Shown here one piece after another: positions 52,116 through 60,313 of a stretch of DNA of 64,000 nucleotides. Below the pieces are notes generated by a model. It was not told where the DNA came from. It made no database searches and worked only from the letters and a program-made list of their open reading frames with translations. This DNA is from DATLXU01 sp035575515 (GTDB lineage: Bacteria > Acidobacteriota > Blastocatellia > UBA7656): positions 71,668 to 135,667 of the forward strand of contig DATLXU010000100.1 in NCBI GenBank assembly GCA_035575515.1, in the 5' to 3' direction. The first letter of the stretch is position 1, and each line of letters opens with the position of its first letter. The position numbers were made by a program, and so were the translations under genes.

Positions 52116-52484
52116 ATGACCATGACAATACATCTTGGCTTTCTGCTTTTCCTTCAACAGCCTGAGGGCGGACTGGGCAGTCTTCTTATTTCGCTCCTTC
52201 CGTTCTTCCTGATTTTTCTAATTTTTTTCCTGCTCGTAATCCGACCTCAACAAAAACGCCAGCGACAGGCGCAGCTTGAGCGCGAACAGATGCTCAATGC
52301 GCTCAAGCCGGGCGATAAAGTCGTCACAACGGGCGGCATACTCGGCACAATCGTCGCTGTGCGCGATGACAAGGTGCAGTTGAGAATCGCTCAGTCGGTT
52401 TCAATCGAAGTGCTCAAGTCTTCGATCTACGGACTGCAGTCGGAAGACATTAAAGAAGTGAAGGAAGTTGAGGCGGTAAAGTAA
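52116..52484 (+). CDS. yajC: Sec translocon accessory protein YajC
   Basis: Small single-pass membrane protein of 122 residues. One hydrophobic helix (LLISLLPFFLIFLIFFLLVI) is followed by RPQQKRQRQ and the conserved LKPGDKVVTTGGILGTIVAV domain. ATG 52116 has AGGAAG upstream (in-frame ATG 52122 also possible). Position directly before secD is diagnostic; YajC joins the SecDF complex. Confidence 0.95.
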   Translation: MTMTIHLGFLLFLQQPEGGLGSLLISLLPFFLIFLIFFLLVIRPQQKRQRQAQLEREQMLNALKPGDKVVTTGGILGTIVAVRDDKVQLRIAQSVSIEVLKSSIYGLQSEDIKEVKEVEAVK

Positions 52485-52506
52485 GAGTCACAGGGTAATT
52501 CCGGTT

Positions 52507-54126
52507 ATGCGAAAAAAGATCAGAACGCGAGCAATAATAATACTGATAGTCACGCTCGGCGGGCTTGCGCTCGTACTCAAGCCGCATAAGAGAGATGACG
52601 GTAGCTGGAGCCGCTGGACAGATTTGAGGCCCAACCTCGAGCACAACATTCATCTCGGTCTCGACCTCAAAGGCGGCAGCCACCTCTTGATGCGAGTCGA
52701 CGGCGATGAAGTCATCAAAACCGTCACCGAGCGCAATACGGAGGCAATTCGCAAAAAGCTCGAAGCCAAAAGCATCCCCGTCACCGAAGTCAACGGAGAC
52801 ACGCCGGGCCGAATCGTCGTCTCGGTCGCAGACTCTAATCGAAACGGCGACATCGTGACGGAATTGAAAAATACACTCGGGCCTGATTGGGATGTGGAAG
52901 AGACGAGCCGCGCCGTGACGGCGACGCTGAGCGCCGCGGGCCGCCACAACATTGCAAACCGCGCGACTGAGCAGGCCAAGCAGATTATCGAAAATCGCGT
53001 CAACGCGTTCGGCGTAGCTGAGCCAACCATTCAGCGGCACGGCGCGGAAGACGCTTATCAGATACTGATTCAGATGCCGGGCATTGACGACCCTGAGCGC
53101 GTCAAAGATACGCTCAAGGCTGAATCGAAACTCGAAATCAGACTTCAGGCAAAAGGCACATCTACGTTTCCGACGCAGGAGGCCGCGCAGGCTCAACTCG
53201 TTCAGCTTGGGCCTGACAAATACGAAGTCCTCCCTTATCACGAACGCAATGGGCAGAACGGCTGGGTTATTCTGGAAAAGAACCCTGTAGTGACCGGACT
53301 CGATTTGCGCGATGCCAGCGCGAGACCTTCGACCTACGGCGGCTCGAATTACGAAATAGACTTTTCGCTCACGCCCGATGGCGGAACTCGATTCGCTGAA
53401 GCGACGGGCGCGCACATAGGCGATAACCTCGCAGTCGTGCTCAACAACGAAGTCCGTTCGATAGCAACAATTCAAGCGCGAATACAAGACGAAGGGCGCA
53501 TCACGGGGTCATTCTCGCAACGCGAAGCCGAAGACCTGGCGCTCACTCTCCGTTCGGGTGCGCTTCCGGCCAAAGCTGAATACATCGAAGAGCGAACTGT
53601 CGGCCCGTCGCTCGGCGCGGACTCGATTAAACAGGGCGTGACCGCTTCGGTCGCGGGACTGCTAGCCGTCGTCGCCTTTATGCTTTTCTATTATCGCGGC
53701 TCGGGCATCAACGCCGTGCTCGCGCTGGTACTCAACCTGATTCTGTTGATGGGGGCGCTCGTCGCGTTCGGCGCGACGCTCACGCTTCCCGGAATCGCGG
53801 GCATAATTCTGACCATCGGTATGGCCGTCGACTCGAACGTGCTGATCTTCGAGCGCATACGCGAAGAGCTGCGCAACGGCAAGGTCGTCGCGTCGGCTGT
53901 CGACGTCGGATTCGGCAAAGCGTTTTTGACGATCATTGACACGCACGTTACGACGATTGTTTCGGCGGTCTTTTTGTTCGTGTTCGGCACTGGACCTATC
54001 AGAGGATTCGCCGTGACGCTCGTGGCGGGTTTGCTTGCGAATCTTTTCACAGCCGTCTTCGTGTCGAGGACGATTTTTATGTGGCATCTTAACCGCAAGG
54101 CGCGGGTGGAGACTTTAAGCATCTAG
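52507..54126 (+). CDS. secD: Protein translocase subunit SecD
   Basis: Proton-driven accessory of SecYEG. 539 residues. N-terminal transmembrane helix (IIILIVTLGGLALVL), large periplasmic domain (HLGLDLKGGSHLLMRVDGDE, NRVNAFGVAEPTIQRHG), and C-terminal RND helices with GVTASVAGLLAVVAFMLFYY and the conserved GMAVDSNVLIFERIREELR. Start ATG 52507 lies 22 nt after yajC. It is followed by secF across heptamer element K, which begins at the stop. Assignment firm. Confidence 0.97.
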   Translation: MRKKIRTRAIIILIVTLGGLALVLKPHKRDDGSWSRWTDLRPNLEHNIHLGLDLKGGSHLLMRVDGDEVIKTVTERNTEAIRKKLEAKSIPVTEVNGDTPGRIVVSVADSNRNGDIVTELKNTLGPDWDVEETSRAVTATLSAAGRHNIANRATEQAKQIIENRVNAFGVAEPTIQRHGAEDAYQILIQMPGIDDPERVKDTLKAESKLEIRLQAKGTSTFPTQEAAQAQLVQLGPDKYEVLPYHERNGQNGWVILEKNPVVTGLDLRDASARPSTYGGSNYEIDFSLTPDGGTRFAEATGAHIGDNLAVVLNNEVRSIATIQARIQDEGRITGSFSQREAEDLALTLRSGALPAKAEYIEERTVGPSLGADSIKQGVTASVAGLLAVVAFMLFYYRGSGINAVLALVLNLILLMGALVAFGATLTLPGIAGIILTIGMAVDSNVLIFERIREELRNGKVVASAVDVGFGKAFLTIIDTHVTTIVSAVFLFVFGTGPIRGFAVTLVAGLLANLFTAVFVSRTIFMWHLNRKARVETLSI

Positions 54127-54206
54127 GAGTCAGGGTTCAGGAGTCAGGGGCCAGGGTGAAAGCCCAGGATGGCCCTGACACCCGACCCCTGACTCCTGAA
54201 CCCTGG
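54127..54206. repeat. Heptamer hairpin element K (unit CAGGGTT)
   Basis: CAGGGTTCAGGAGTCAGGGG at 54131-54150 and its exact reverse complement at 54186-54205 form a 20-bp stem with a 35-nt loop. The element occupies the whole secD-secF gap from the stop to 6 nt before the secF ATG and supplies its GGGGAG-like Shine-Dalgarno. Confidence 0.9.
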
Positions 54207-54212
54207 GGAGTT

Positions 54213-55706
54213 ATGGTCGAGCTATTTCGCAATCCTAGAATTGATTGGATAAACTCTAAGAAGTTTTTCATTGGGCTGACAATCGCGCTGCTGTTGATGG
54301 GCGCGATCTCTGTGCAGATTCGCGGGTTCAACGCGGGCGTTGACTTCACGGGCGGCACGCTGATGACGGTCGCATTCAAGCAGATGCCTTCGCTCAACGA
54401 CGTGCGTTCGGCGCTCGCGGACGCTGGCATTGATACGTCCAAAGTGACGTTGCAGCCGGTCACGTCGCGTCCCAACGAGTTGCAGATACGCGCGCCGCAG
54501 TTTCAGAGCGGCAGCGTCGACGAGGGCAAGCGCGTCGTCATTCGCGCCCTTCAAAAGCTCAGTCCCGAAGGCGACCTCTCGCAGGGCAAGGTCAATATCA
54601 ACGCGGCCAGCAGAGATAACATTGAGCGAGAGCTGCGCGAAGTCGACCCGCTCGGCATCAACAATCGCCAGTTTTCAGCTTCGCCTTACCAGTTGATCGC
54701 CAATCAGGTGCTTGCCGCGCGCGATCAGCAGCCGCAGAAGTTCGTCACCGACATCAACGCGATGCTGGCCGCGTTCACGCCGAACCTCAACGACCTGCCG
54801 GAAGCTGAACGGAACACCATTCAGTTCGATCCGAACAAAATCAAGGAAGTTATTGCGAGTCGTTTCTACGGCGGCAAGATTGACGTAAACATCGCGGGCG
54901 TGCAGGCGATTCAGGAAGCGCTTGAGCGCATCAACCCGCTCGGCGCAAACAAAGGCGATTACGACTACGCAACTGCGGCCAAAGCCATCAGCGATTATCG
55001 AAAGAACGTGAGCGGCTTCATCAACAGCCTGAGCGATGCGGGGCTGCCGGATAATCTCGTTGCGGCGATGCAACCATACTTTGTCGAAGGCAGCATAGCT
55101 GTCACTTCTGCCGATGTCGTTGGCGCTGTGGTCGGCGAAGACCTTCGCAATCGAGCGATATACGTCACGCTGGCGGCGCTCGCGGGAATGCTCATCTACA
55201 TCGCATTTCGATTTGAGTGGATATACGGCGTGGCGGCTGTGATGGCCGTCTTTCACGACGTGCTGATCACGCTCGGATTCTTCAGCCTCTTCCAGTGGGA
55301 GATAAGCCTGACCGTTATCGCTGCACTGCTCACGCTGGTGGGTTATTCGATGAACGATACTATCGTCATCTTCGATCGAATAAGAGAAAACCTGCGCCTG
55401 CGCCGCAAGGATAGTCTGGTTCAAATCTCGAATGATTCAATCAATCAAACGCTCTCGCGAACAGTTATCACGTCGGGGCTGACATTCATTTCGGTGCTCG
55501 CAATTGTGCTGTTCGGCGGCGAGGTGCTGCGCGGATTCGCGCTCGCGCTCACAATCGGCATTGTCATCGGCACTTATTCATCCATCGCGGTCGCGACGCC
55601 GATAATGTTGTGGTGGGAATACATAGTCAGCGGAAGGGGCAAGCGCAAACTTGCCGAAGCAAAACAGCGCGCCGCAGAGCGCGAGCGGACTCTTGCAAGA
55701 GTCTAG
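54213..55706 (+). CDS. secF: Protein translocase subunit SecF with an enlarged first periplasmic domain
   Basis: Partner of SecD. Standard parts: TM1 about 18-35 (FFIGLTIALLLMGAISV), GVDFTGGTLM, then TM2-TM6 from about 314 with GYSMNDTIVIFDRIRENLR. The first periplasmic domain is about 280 residues instead of about 110. The extra part (about 115-290) carries two related segments: ELREVDPLG at 140-148 and ALERINPLG at 236-244, each followed by helical sequence, offset 96 residues. Total length 497 against a usual 300. ATG 54213 is chosen over 54156, which would encode heptamer sequence. Identification is firm; the role of the insert is unknown. Confidence 0.95.
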   Translation: MVELFRNPRIDWINSKKFFIGLTIALLLMGAISVQIRGFNAGVDFTGGTLMTVAFKQMPSLNDVRSALADAGIDTSKVTLQPVTSRPNELQIRAPQFQSGSVDEGKRVVIRALQKLSPEGDLSQGKVNINAASRDNIERELREVDPLGINNRQFSASPYQLIANQVLAARDQQPQKFVTDINAMLAAFTPNLNDLPEAERNTIQFDPNKIKEVIASRFYGGKIDVNIAGVQAIQEALERINPLGANKGDYDYATAAKAISDYRKNVSGFINSLSDAGLPDNLVAAMQPYFVEGSIAVTSADVVGAVVGEDLRNRAIYVTLAALAGMLIYIAFRFEWIYGVAAVMAVFHDVLITLGFFSLFQWEISLTVIAALLTLVGYSMNDTIVIFDRIRENLRLRRKDSLVQISNDSINQTLSRTVITSGLTFISVLAIVLFGGEVLRGFALALTIGIVIGTYSSIAVATPIMLWWEYIVSGRGKRKLAEAKQRAAERERTLARV

Positions 55707-56115
55707 CGATTGCGGATTTTGGATTTCGGATTGATTCACCATTCGGCTTTGAAAGCTGATGAAACGCCAGATCACGGCTGCGCTCTTAATCCAAAATCCA
55801 AAATCGAGATGGTTTGGAACAAACTCCGTGCGAGCGGTGTCTAAAGGTCTGGAAGTTTCAAAACTTCTTGACTTGACGGGAAGGCGAGTAGTAGACTCAG
55901 CCGGTTTTCAGCCTGACTTTCAGCACATAGCAATAGTTAGTATTCGGCTCTGGCACGCTTGTTTTACCCGTTTCGCTCTGGAACGGCAGCGAAATCAAAT
56001 CCGGCAGCTCATGCCGGGCACGCATTGTTTGGGTGGGCGCAATCGCTCAACTCAAACGTGACCGCGCCGTAAAGAGTACCTCTAAGACTGATGGAAAACT
56101 ATCGGAGGTAAAGAG
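55707..56115. other. 409-nt gap between secF and tonB
   Basis: Contains heptamer element L (55712-55809), a weak promoter candidate TTGACT-N18-TAGACT (55868-55897), a hairpin TTTCGCT...AGCGAAA near 55971-55994 and CCGGCA-GCTCA-TGCCGG near 56000-56016. A 16-nt palindrome GACTCTTGCAAGAGTC (55689-55704) overlaps the secF stop codon. No gene is supported. Confidence 0.5.
55712..55809. repeat. Heptamer hairpin element L (unit GATTTTG)
   Basis: GCGGATTTTGGATTTCGGAT at about 55712-55731 and the inverted AATCCAAAATCCAAAATCGA at about 55788-55807. It starts 6 nt after the secF stop. The loop differs from that of the same-unit elements N and O. Confidence 0.8.
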
Positions 56116-57222
56116 ATGTCCGAAGAATCAGGCGTTAGTCTAGTGCTCTCTCTCTTACTGTCCATAATTGGGATAATAGCCGTTGCGATGCCAGTCGCGT
56201 TGATACCGGCTCAGATGGCAAAGAAGAAAGGGCACAGTTGGATTCTGTGGTGGCTTTACGGGACCTTTTCGATCTTCTATGCGGCGGTCTCGTTCGTCGT
56301 CTGGTGGGCATACGGTCATACATTTGGCCTGCCCCTGTCGCTGTTGCTGCTGCTGGGAATATTCCTGCTCTTCCTGCCGTTCGTTCACGCATACACGGTC
56401 AAACCCGGAGAAGTCGCCGAATCTTATAATCCCGAAGTCATGTTCGGGCAGTTGGTCGAATCCAAGCAGAAGAATTCAAGCAGCGACCGGCTGATATACT
56501 TCTTCGACACGATGGGCGTGTGGATAACGCTGGCCTTTTTGATCGTCGCCGTGACGGGCATTCTGCTGCTGAACTTCGAACTTAACAAGGAAGCTCAGAA
56601 GTCGACTATCGTCACTGCGGCAGAACCGCCCGGAGCGCCGCCGCCGCCAGCAGCCCCGCCGCCGCCTGCGGCAGCCAAGAAAGAGGTCGAGGAAGAAGAT
56701 ACTGGCTTCCACGCCGTCGAGCAGGCCCCGACTGAAATCAAGACCGAAGCGCGCATCGTGCCACCCAAGATACAGTATTCCGACGTTCAGGGCGTGCCGG
56801 GCGGAACGGGCGTGCCGGGTGGAACTCCGGGCGGCACGGGCATTCCGGGCGGCGTGCCGGGCGGAACGGGAACAGAAGGCGAGCCGCCGCCTCCGCCGCC
56901 TCCGCCAAAGCCGGAAGCGCCTCCGCCGGAGCCGCCCAAGATTATTCGCAAGTCGGGCGGCGTGCTCGCGGGCGAAGCTATTCGCAAACCGGAACCGCCT
57001 TATCCGCCGCTGGCAAAGGCCGCGCGCGTGAGCGGCTCGGTGCTCGTGGAAGTGACGATTGACGAGCAGGGCAACGTCATATCGGCACGCGCCCTTTCGG
57101 GACACCCCTTGCTCAAAGACGCTGCGGTCAACGCTGCGCGCGGCTGGAAATTCAAGCCGACGCTGTTGAGCGGCGTGCCCGTGAAAGTCATCGGCACAAT
57201 AACTTTTAACTTCAACCTGTGA
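56116..57222 (+). CDS. TonB-family energy-transducing protein with multi-helix N-terminus
   Basis: A 368-residue protein ending in a TonB C-terminal domain (about 285-368: PPYPPLAKAARVSGSVLVEV, GWKFKPTLLSGVPVKVIG). In place of the single TonB anchor it has four hydrophobic segments (about 8-30, 45-65, 72-92, 133-152). Between them and the domain are a Pro-rich linker (PPPPAAPPPPAAA), an acidic patch (EVEEEDTG) and a collagen-like stretch of G-x-P-G-G-T units at 226-253. Downstream genes exbB-exbD-exbD are the motor. ATG 56116 has GGAGG upstream. Substrate receptor not in the window. Confidence 0.85.
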   Translation: MSEESGVSLVLSLLLSIIGIIAVAMPVALIPAQMAKKKGHSWILWWLYGTFSIFYAAVSFVVWWAYGHTFGLPLSLLLLLGIFLLFLPFVHAYTVKPGEVAESYNPEVMFGQLVESKQKNSSSDRLIYFFDTMGVWITLAFLIVAVTGILLLNFELNKEAQKSTIVTAAEPPGAPPPPAAPPPPAAAKKEVEEEDTGFHAVEQAPTEIKTEARIVPPKIQYSDVQGVPGGTGVPGGTPGGTGIPGGVPGGTGTEGEPPPPPPPPKPEAPPPEPPKIIRKSGGVLAGEAIRKPEPPYPPLAKAARVSGSVLVEVTIDEQGNVISARALSGHPLLKDAAVNAARGWKFKPTLLSGVPVKVIGTITFNFNL

Positions 57223-57309
57223 TGACAGGGAACTCTTTTCCGAGACGGGGCAAGCGTTGCTCCGTCTCGCGCTCAAAATATCTAAATTGAATTTGGAGGG
57301 TTTCTACCA

Positions 57310-58077
57310 ATGCTACTTCTAGAAAATCTTTGGCTGGCGGGCAACAAGCTCGCTTTCTTCGTGCTCGCATTCCTTCAGGGCGAAGGCGGGCAAGCATCGG
57401 CAACTGAAGACTTCTCGCTGTGGGGCATGATTCAGAAGATGAAATGGCCCGCGCTCGTGGTCGCAGTCGTGCTCGCCATCATGAGCATGTACTCGATAGC
57501 GGTGATGGTCGAGCGATGGCTCACCTTCAACGCCGCACGCAACCAGTCGCGCCAGTTCGCTCCGAAAGTCGCCGCGGCGTTGCGCGACGGGCGCATTGAC
57601 GAAGCAATCGACATCTCCGACCGCCACAAGAAATCGCATCTCGCGATGGTCGTGAATGCTGGCCTTCAAGAGTTCCGCGCGCATCAAGGCGGCTCGGACA
57701 TTCCCGGAACGACGATGGACGCCGCGCGCCGCGCTCTGCAACGCGCAACCGCATTGAAGACCGCTGAACTCAAGCGCGGCCTTTCGGGGCTTGCGACGAT
57801 TGGCTCGACTGCTCCGTTCGTGGGACTGCTCGGAACGGTCATCGGCATCATCTCGGCCTTCCAGGGCATGAAGGCGTCGGAAGGGACCGGCATCGGCGCA
57901 GTCGCGGGCGGAATCTCGGAAGCTCTGATTGAGACCGCGTTCGGACTGCTTGTGGCAATTCCGGCGGTGTGGGCATTCAACATCTTTACGAACAAGGTCG
58001 AGGCTTTCACGATTGAGATGGATAACTCGTCGTCTGAGCTTATTGACTACTTCATCAAGCGCCGCGAGTTGAAATAG
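57310..58077 (+). CDS. exbB: ExbB/TolQ/MotA-family proton-channel subunit
   Basis: A 255-residue inner-membrane motor subunit that forms a pentameric proton channel. Three transmembrane segments are visible: about 38-58 (ALVVAVVLAIMSMYSIAVMV), about 155-180 and about 195-220. The conserved loop reads LATIGSTAPFVGLLGTVIGI. It sits between the TonB-like gene and exbD, as in canonical motors. ATG 57310 follows a GGAGG-rich leader. Whether it serves TonB or Tol cannot be decided from sequence alone. Confidence 0.93.
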   Translation: MLLLENLWLAGNKLAFFVLAFLQGEGGQASATEDFSLWGMIQKMKWPALVVAVVLAIMSMYSIAVMVERWLTFNAARNQSRQFAPKVAAALRDGRIDEAIDISDRHKKSHLAMVVNAGLQEFRAHQGGSDIPGTTMDAARRALQRATALKTAELKRGLSGLATIGSTAPFVGLLGTVIGIISAFQGMKASEGTGIGAVAGGISEALIETAFGLLVAIPAVWAFNIFTNKVEAFTIEMDNSSSELIDYFIKRRELK

Positions 58078-58103
58078 CGGCTGCAAGCCAGTGAGGTAAC
58101 GCT

Positions 58104-58556
58104 ATGGGAATGGCAATGGGCGGCGATAAGGGATACGTCGCCGATATAAACGTCACACCGATGGTAGACGTGATGCTCGTTCTGCTCATCATCTTCATGG
58201 TCATCGCGCCCATGTTGCAGAGCGGCGTGAGCGTCGCGCTGCCGAAAGCGAAGAATCCTGAGAAGGACGAAAACATCGTCAAGGACACATCAGCTGTCGT
58301 GGCGGTTCCGGACGAAAACGAAATCTGGCTCGGCAAAGAGAAACTGCCCGGCGACACAAAGACGCTGACGCCTGTTTTAAAGTCCAAACTGGACAAGTTG
58401 TTTGGAACCAGGCCCGACAGGACCGTCTACCTTAAAGCGGGTCAGGTGGTCTCTTACGGCAGAGTCGTGGATGTCATACAGGCAATCCGTGACGCTGGCT
58501 ACGACATAATAGGTCTGGTCTCCGAGAGAGAGAAAGCCGGTTCTGGCGGCCAGTAG
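58104..58556 (+). CDS. exbD: ExbD/TolR-family subunit (first copy)
   Basis: A 150-residue motor partner of ExbB. N-terminal cytoplasmic segment, then the family motif ADINVTPMVDVMLVLLIIFM, with the Asp (D in MVD) that carries protons. The C-terminal periplasmic domain (about 45-145) ends in SYGRVVDVIQAIRDAGYDIIGL. ATG 58104 is 26 nt after exbB. Confidence 0.93.
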   Translation: MGMAMGGDKGYVADINVTPMVDVMLVLLIIFMVIAPMLQSGVSVALPKAKNPEKDENIVKDTSAVVAVPDENEIWLGKEKLPGDTKTLTPVLKSKLDKLFGTRPDRTVYLKAGQVVSYGRVVDVIQAIRDAGYDIIGLVSEREKAGSGGQ

Positions 58557-58600
58557 AAACACGTTGCGGCCAAAGTGGCATTGGACGCAGATGGTAGAGT

Positions 58601-58625
58601 GCGGGCGCTCCGAGCGAGCGCCCGC
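58601..58625 (+). other. GC-rich hairpin between the two exbD genes
   Basis: GCGGGCGCT at 58601-58609 and AGCGCCCGC at 58617-58625 form a perfect 9-bp stem. A consensus TAAGGAGG at 58643-58650 follows without a correctly spaced start codon. It may be a partial terminator or a stability element changing exbD2 expression. Confidence 0.5.
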
Positions 58626-58696
58626 CGGAAATATCTTGAAGGTAAGGAGGTCGTTGCCACCGCATAGTTCGCCTGTTTTCACGCGCTCTGTGACGG

Positions 58697-59182
58697 ATGG
58701 CAATTAAGAAACGTATGGCACACGGAGAAGTCGAAGAAGGACTTGGCAGCAAGAAGGTAGGACTCGCGGCGCCAAACATCAACGTCACTCCGCTGATTGA
58801 CGTTCTGCTCGTGCTGCTCATCATCTTCATGGTCATTCAGCCCAAGAAAGAAGCGAAGTTTGAATCGAAGATACCTCAGCCCGCGCCGCCAAATGCGGAG
58901 AAGAAGCAGACCAGCAGCAAGCTGCTCGTCGTCGACGTGCAGCCGGGCGGCAGCGGTCCCGACCAGCAAGTTCAACTCAACCAGCAGCCGCTGACGCTTG
59001 CAGGACTGACCGAGAGGTTGAAACAGGTGCTGAGCGCGGCAGAGCGTGAAGACAAGACGGTCTTCATCAAAGCGCCTCGCAACAAATCCTACGGCGATGT
59101 GGTGGCGGTCGTCGACGCGGTGAAGGCGTCGCACCCGGATGTGATCATCGCGCTTCAGGTAGACAAGCTGCCGGAGAAATGA
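58697..59182 (+). CDS. exbD: ExbD/TolR-family subunit (second copy)
   Basis: A 161-residue paralogue of the preceding gene, with PNINVTPLIDVLLVLLIIFM in the transmembrane helix (Asp in LIDV). The C-terminal half has QQPLTLAGLTERLKQVL and SYGDVVAVVDAVKASHPD. An in-frame TGA lies just upstream, so ATG 58697 or ATG 58712 must be the start. Two exbD genes for one exbB suggests a heterodimeric rod or a divided TonB/Tol role. Confidence 0.92.
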   Translation: MAIKKRMAHGEVEEGLGSKKVGLAAPNINVTPLIDVLLVLLIIFMVIQPKKEAKFESKIPQPAPPNAEKKQTSSKLLVVDVQPGGSGPDQQVQLNQQPLTLAGLTERLKQVLSAAEREDKTVFIKAPRNKSYGDVVAVVDAVKASHPDVIIALQVDKLPEK

Positions 59183-59275
59183 CGCGCACGATCAACCTAA
59201 GCGGGTTGGCCGCGCGTCTTGTGACCGGTGTGGAATTTTGATTGACGATAAAGCTAATGCACGGAGGAGCTGATC

Positions 59276-60154
59276 GTGAGCAGGAAACATAATATTGCGC
59301 TGATGTTTGCTTTGCTTGCGCTGGTATTTGCGGCGAGCGGATGCAATGTCATCAACACGCTGCGCGCTAAAGACAGCGTCAATGAAGGCGTGCGCCAGTT
59401 CAACAAAGGCAAGTACAAAGAGGCCGAAGAACGATTCAGGTTCGCGCTCGACCTCAATCCCGATATGATGAACGCCGAACTGTACCACGCTCAGGCTATA
59501 TACGCGCAGTTCAAAGATATGAAGGCGGACGATCCGACCCTTGAACAGGAATTCAACAGGACGCTCGACGCCTACAAAGAAATTCTCAGAAAGTACAAGA
59601 ACAATCCTCAGGCAATTGACCAAGCTTATGCATTCACAACCGCCACTTATGGTTATATGTCGGACATGCTGCAGGCGTCGGACCCTGATCGCGCGAAACA
59701 GTACGAGGACGAAAAATTCCGGCTCCTGAAGGAATGGGCCGAACTGCCCACTTCATCCAATCAGGTCAAAGCGTCGGCCTACTACTCGCTCGGCTATCGC
59801 GAGTGGAAACAGGCATACGACATCAGCGACGAGTATCAGGACCTCAAAGTCGACGACCCCGACAAGATAATAAAGCTGAGAGAGAAAATTCCCGCCGACA
59901 AGCTCGAACAGATGAGGCCGCATGTTGAGGCCGCGCGCAAATACTTTGAGCAGGCCATTCAGTACATGCCCGATTGGAACAAGGCCCACTCGATGCTGAG
60001 GCTCACCATCCGGCAGCAGATTTACCTGCTCGATTCTGCTGAAACGCCTGATACTACGGCTCGCGACGCCCTGTATCAGGAGTATCTCAAACAGGGAGAT
60101 TTGGCCAGAAGCCTTGAAGGTTCCGAACAATCCGCTCTAATGAATGCGAAGTGA
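59276..60154 (+). CDS. TPR-containing lipoprotein
   Basis: A 292-residue lipoprotein. A signal peptide with lipobox ends AASGCNV (Cys about residue 23). After it come helical repeats of the TPR/Sel1 sort (DSVNEGVRQFNKGKYKEAEE; ARKYFEQAIQYMPDWNKAHS). It may assemble an envelope complex, perhaps with the ExbBD motor upstream. GTG 59276 has GGAGGAG upstream at good spacing. A strong terminator follows at 60183-60220. Confidence 0.8.
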   Translation: MSRKHNIALMFALLALVFAASGCNVINTLRAKDSVNEGVRQFNKGKYKEAEERFRFALDLNPDMMNAELYHAQAIYAQFKDMKADDPTLEQEFNRTLDAYKEILRKYKNNPQAIDQAYAFTTATYGYMSDMLQASDPDRAKQYEDEKFRLLKEWAELPTSSNQVKASAYYSLGYREWKQAYDISDEYQDLKVDDPDKIIKLREKIPADKLEQMRPHVEAARKYFEQAIQYMPDWNKAHSMLRLTIRQQIYLLDSAETPDTTARDALYQEYLKQGDLARSLEGSEQSALMNAK

Positions 60155-60182
60155 AGTAGCTTCCCTCCTGTGCTAGAATTAT

Positions 60183-60220
60183 AAGGTGATACTCTTTCGA
60201 GAGCGTCACCTTTTTATTTT
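60183..60220 (+). terminator. Intrinsic terminator of the exb operon
   Basis: A nearly perfect 13-bp stem (AAGGTGATACTCT with AGAGCGTCACCTT) closes a TTCG tetraloop and is followed by TTTTTATTTT. This is the clearest terminator in the window. Confidence 0.9.
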
Positions 60221-60311
60221 GGAATCAGGCGCAAGGATTCAGGATTCAGTCAAGGATGAGCTGTCTCATTTTCCGTCCCCTGATCTCTGATACCCGACCC
60301 CTGACCCCTGA
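60221..60311. repeat. Heptamer hairpin element M (unit GGATTCA)
   Basis: GGATTCA/GGATTCA at 60235-60248 within GGAATCAGGCGC... and the CTGATCT/CTGATAC/CCGACCC/CTGACCC run at 60280-60311. It lies right after the terminator and ends 2 nt before the relA ATG, so it forms the relA leader. Confidence 0.7.
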
Positions 60312-60313
60312 GT

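Noticed and set aside
52450..53487. A 345-codon minus-strand frame antisense to secD
   Set aside because: SecD is certain on the plus strand and this frame shows no domain or Shine-Dalgarno.
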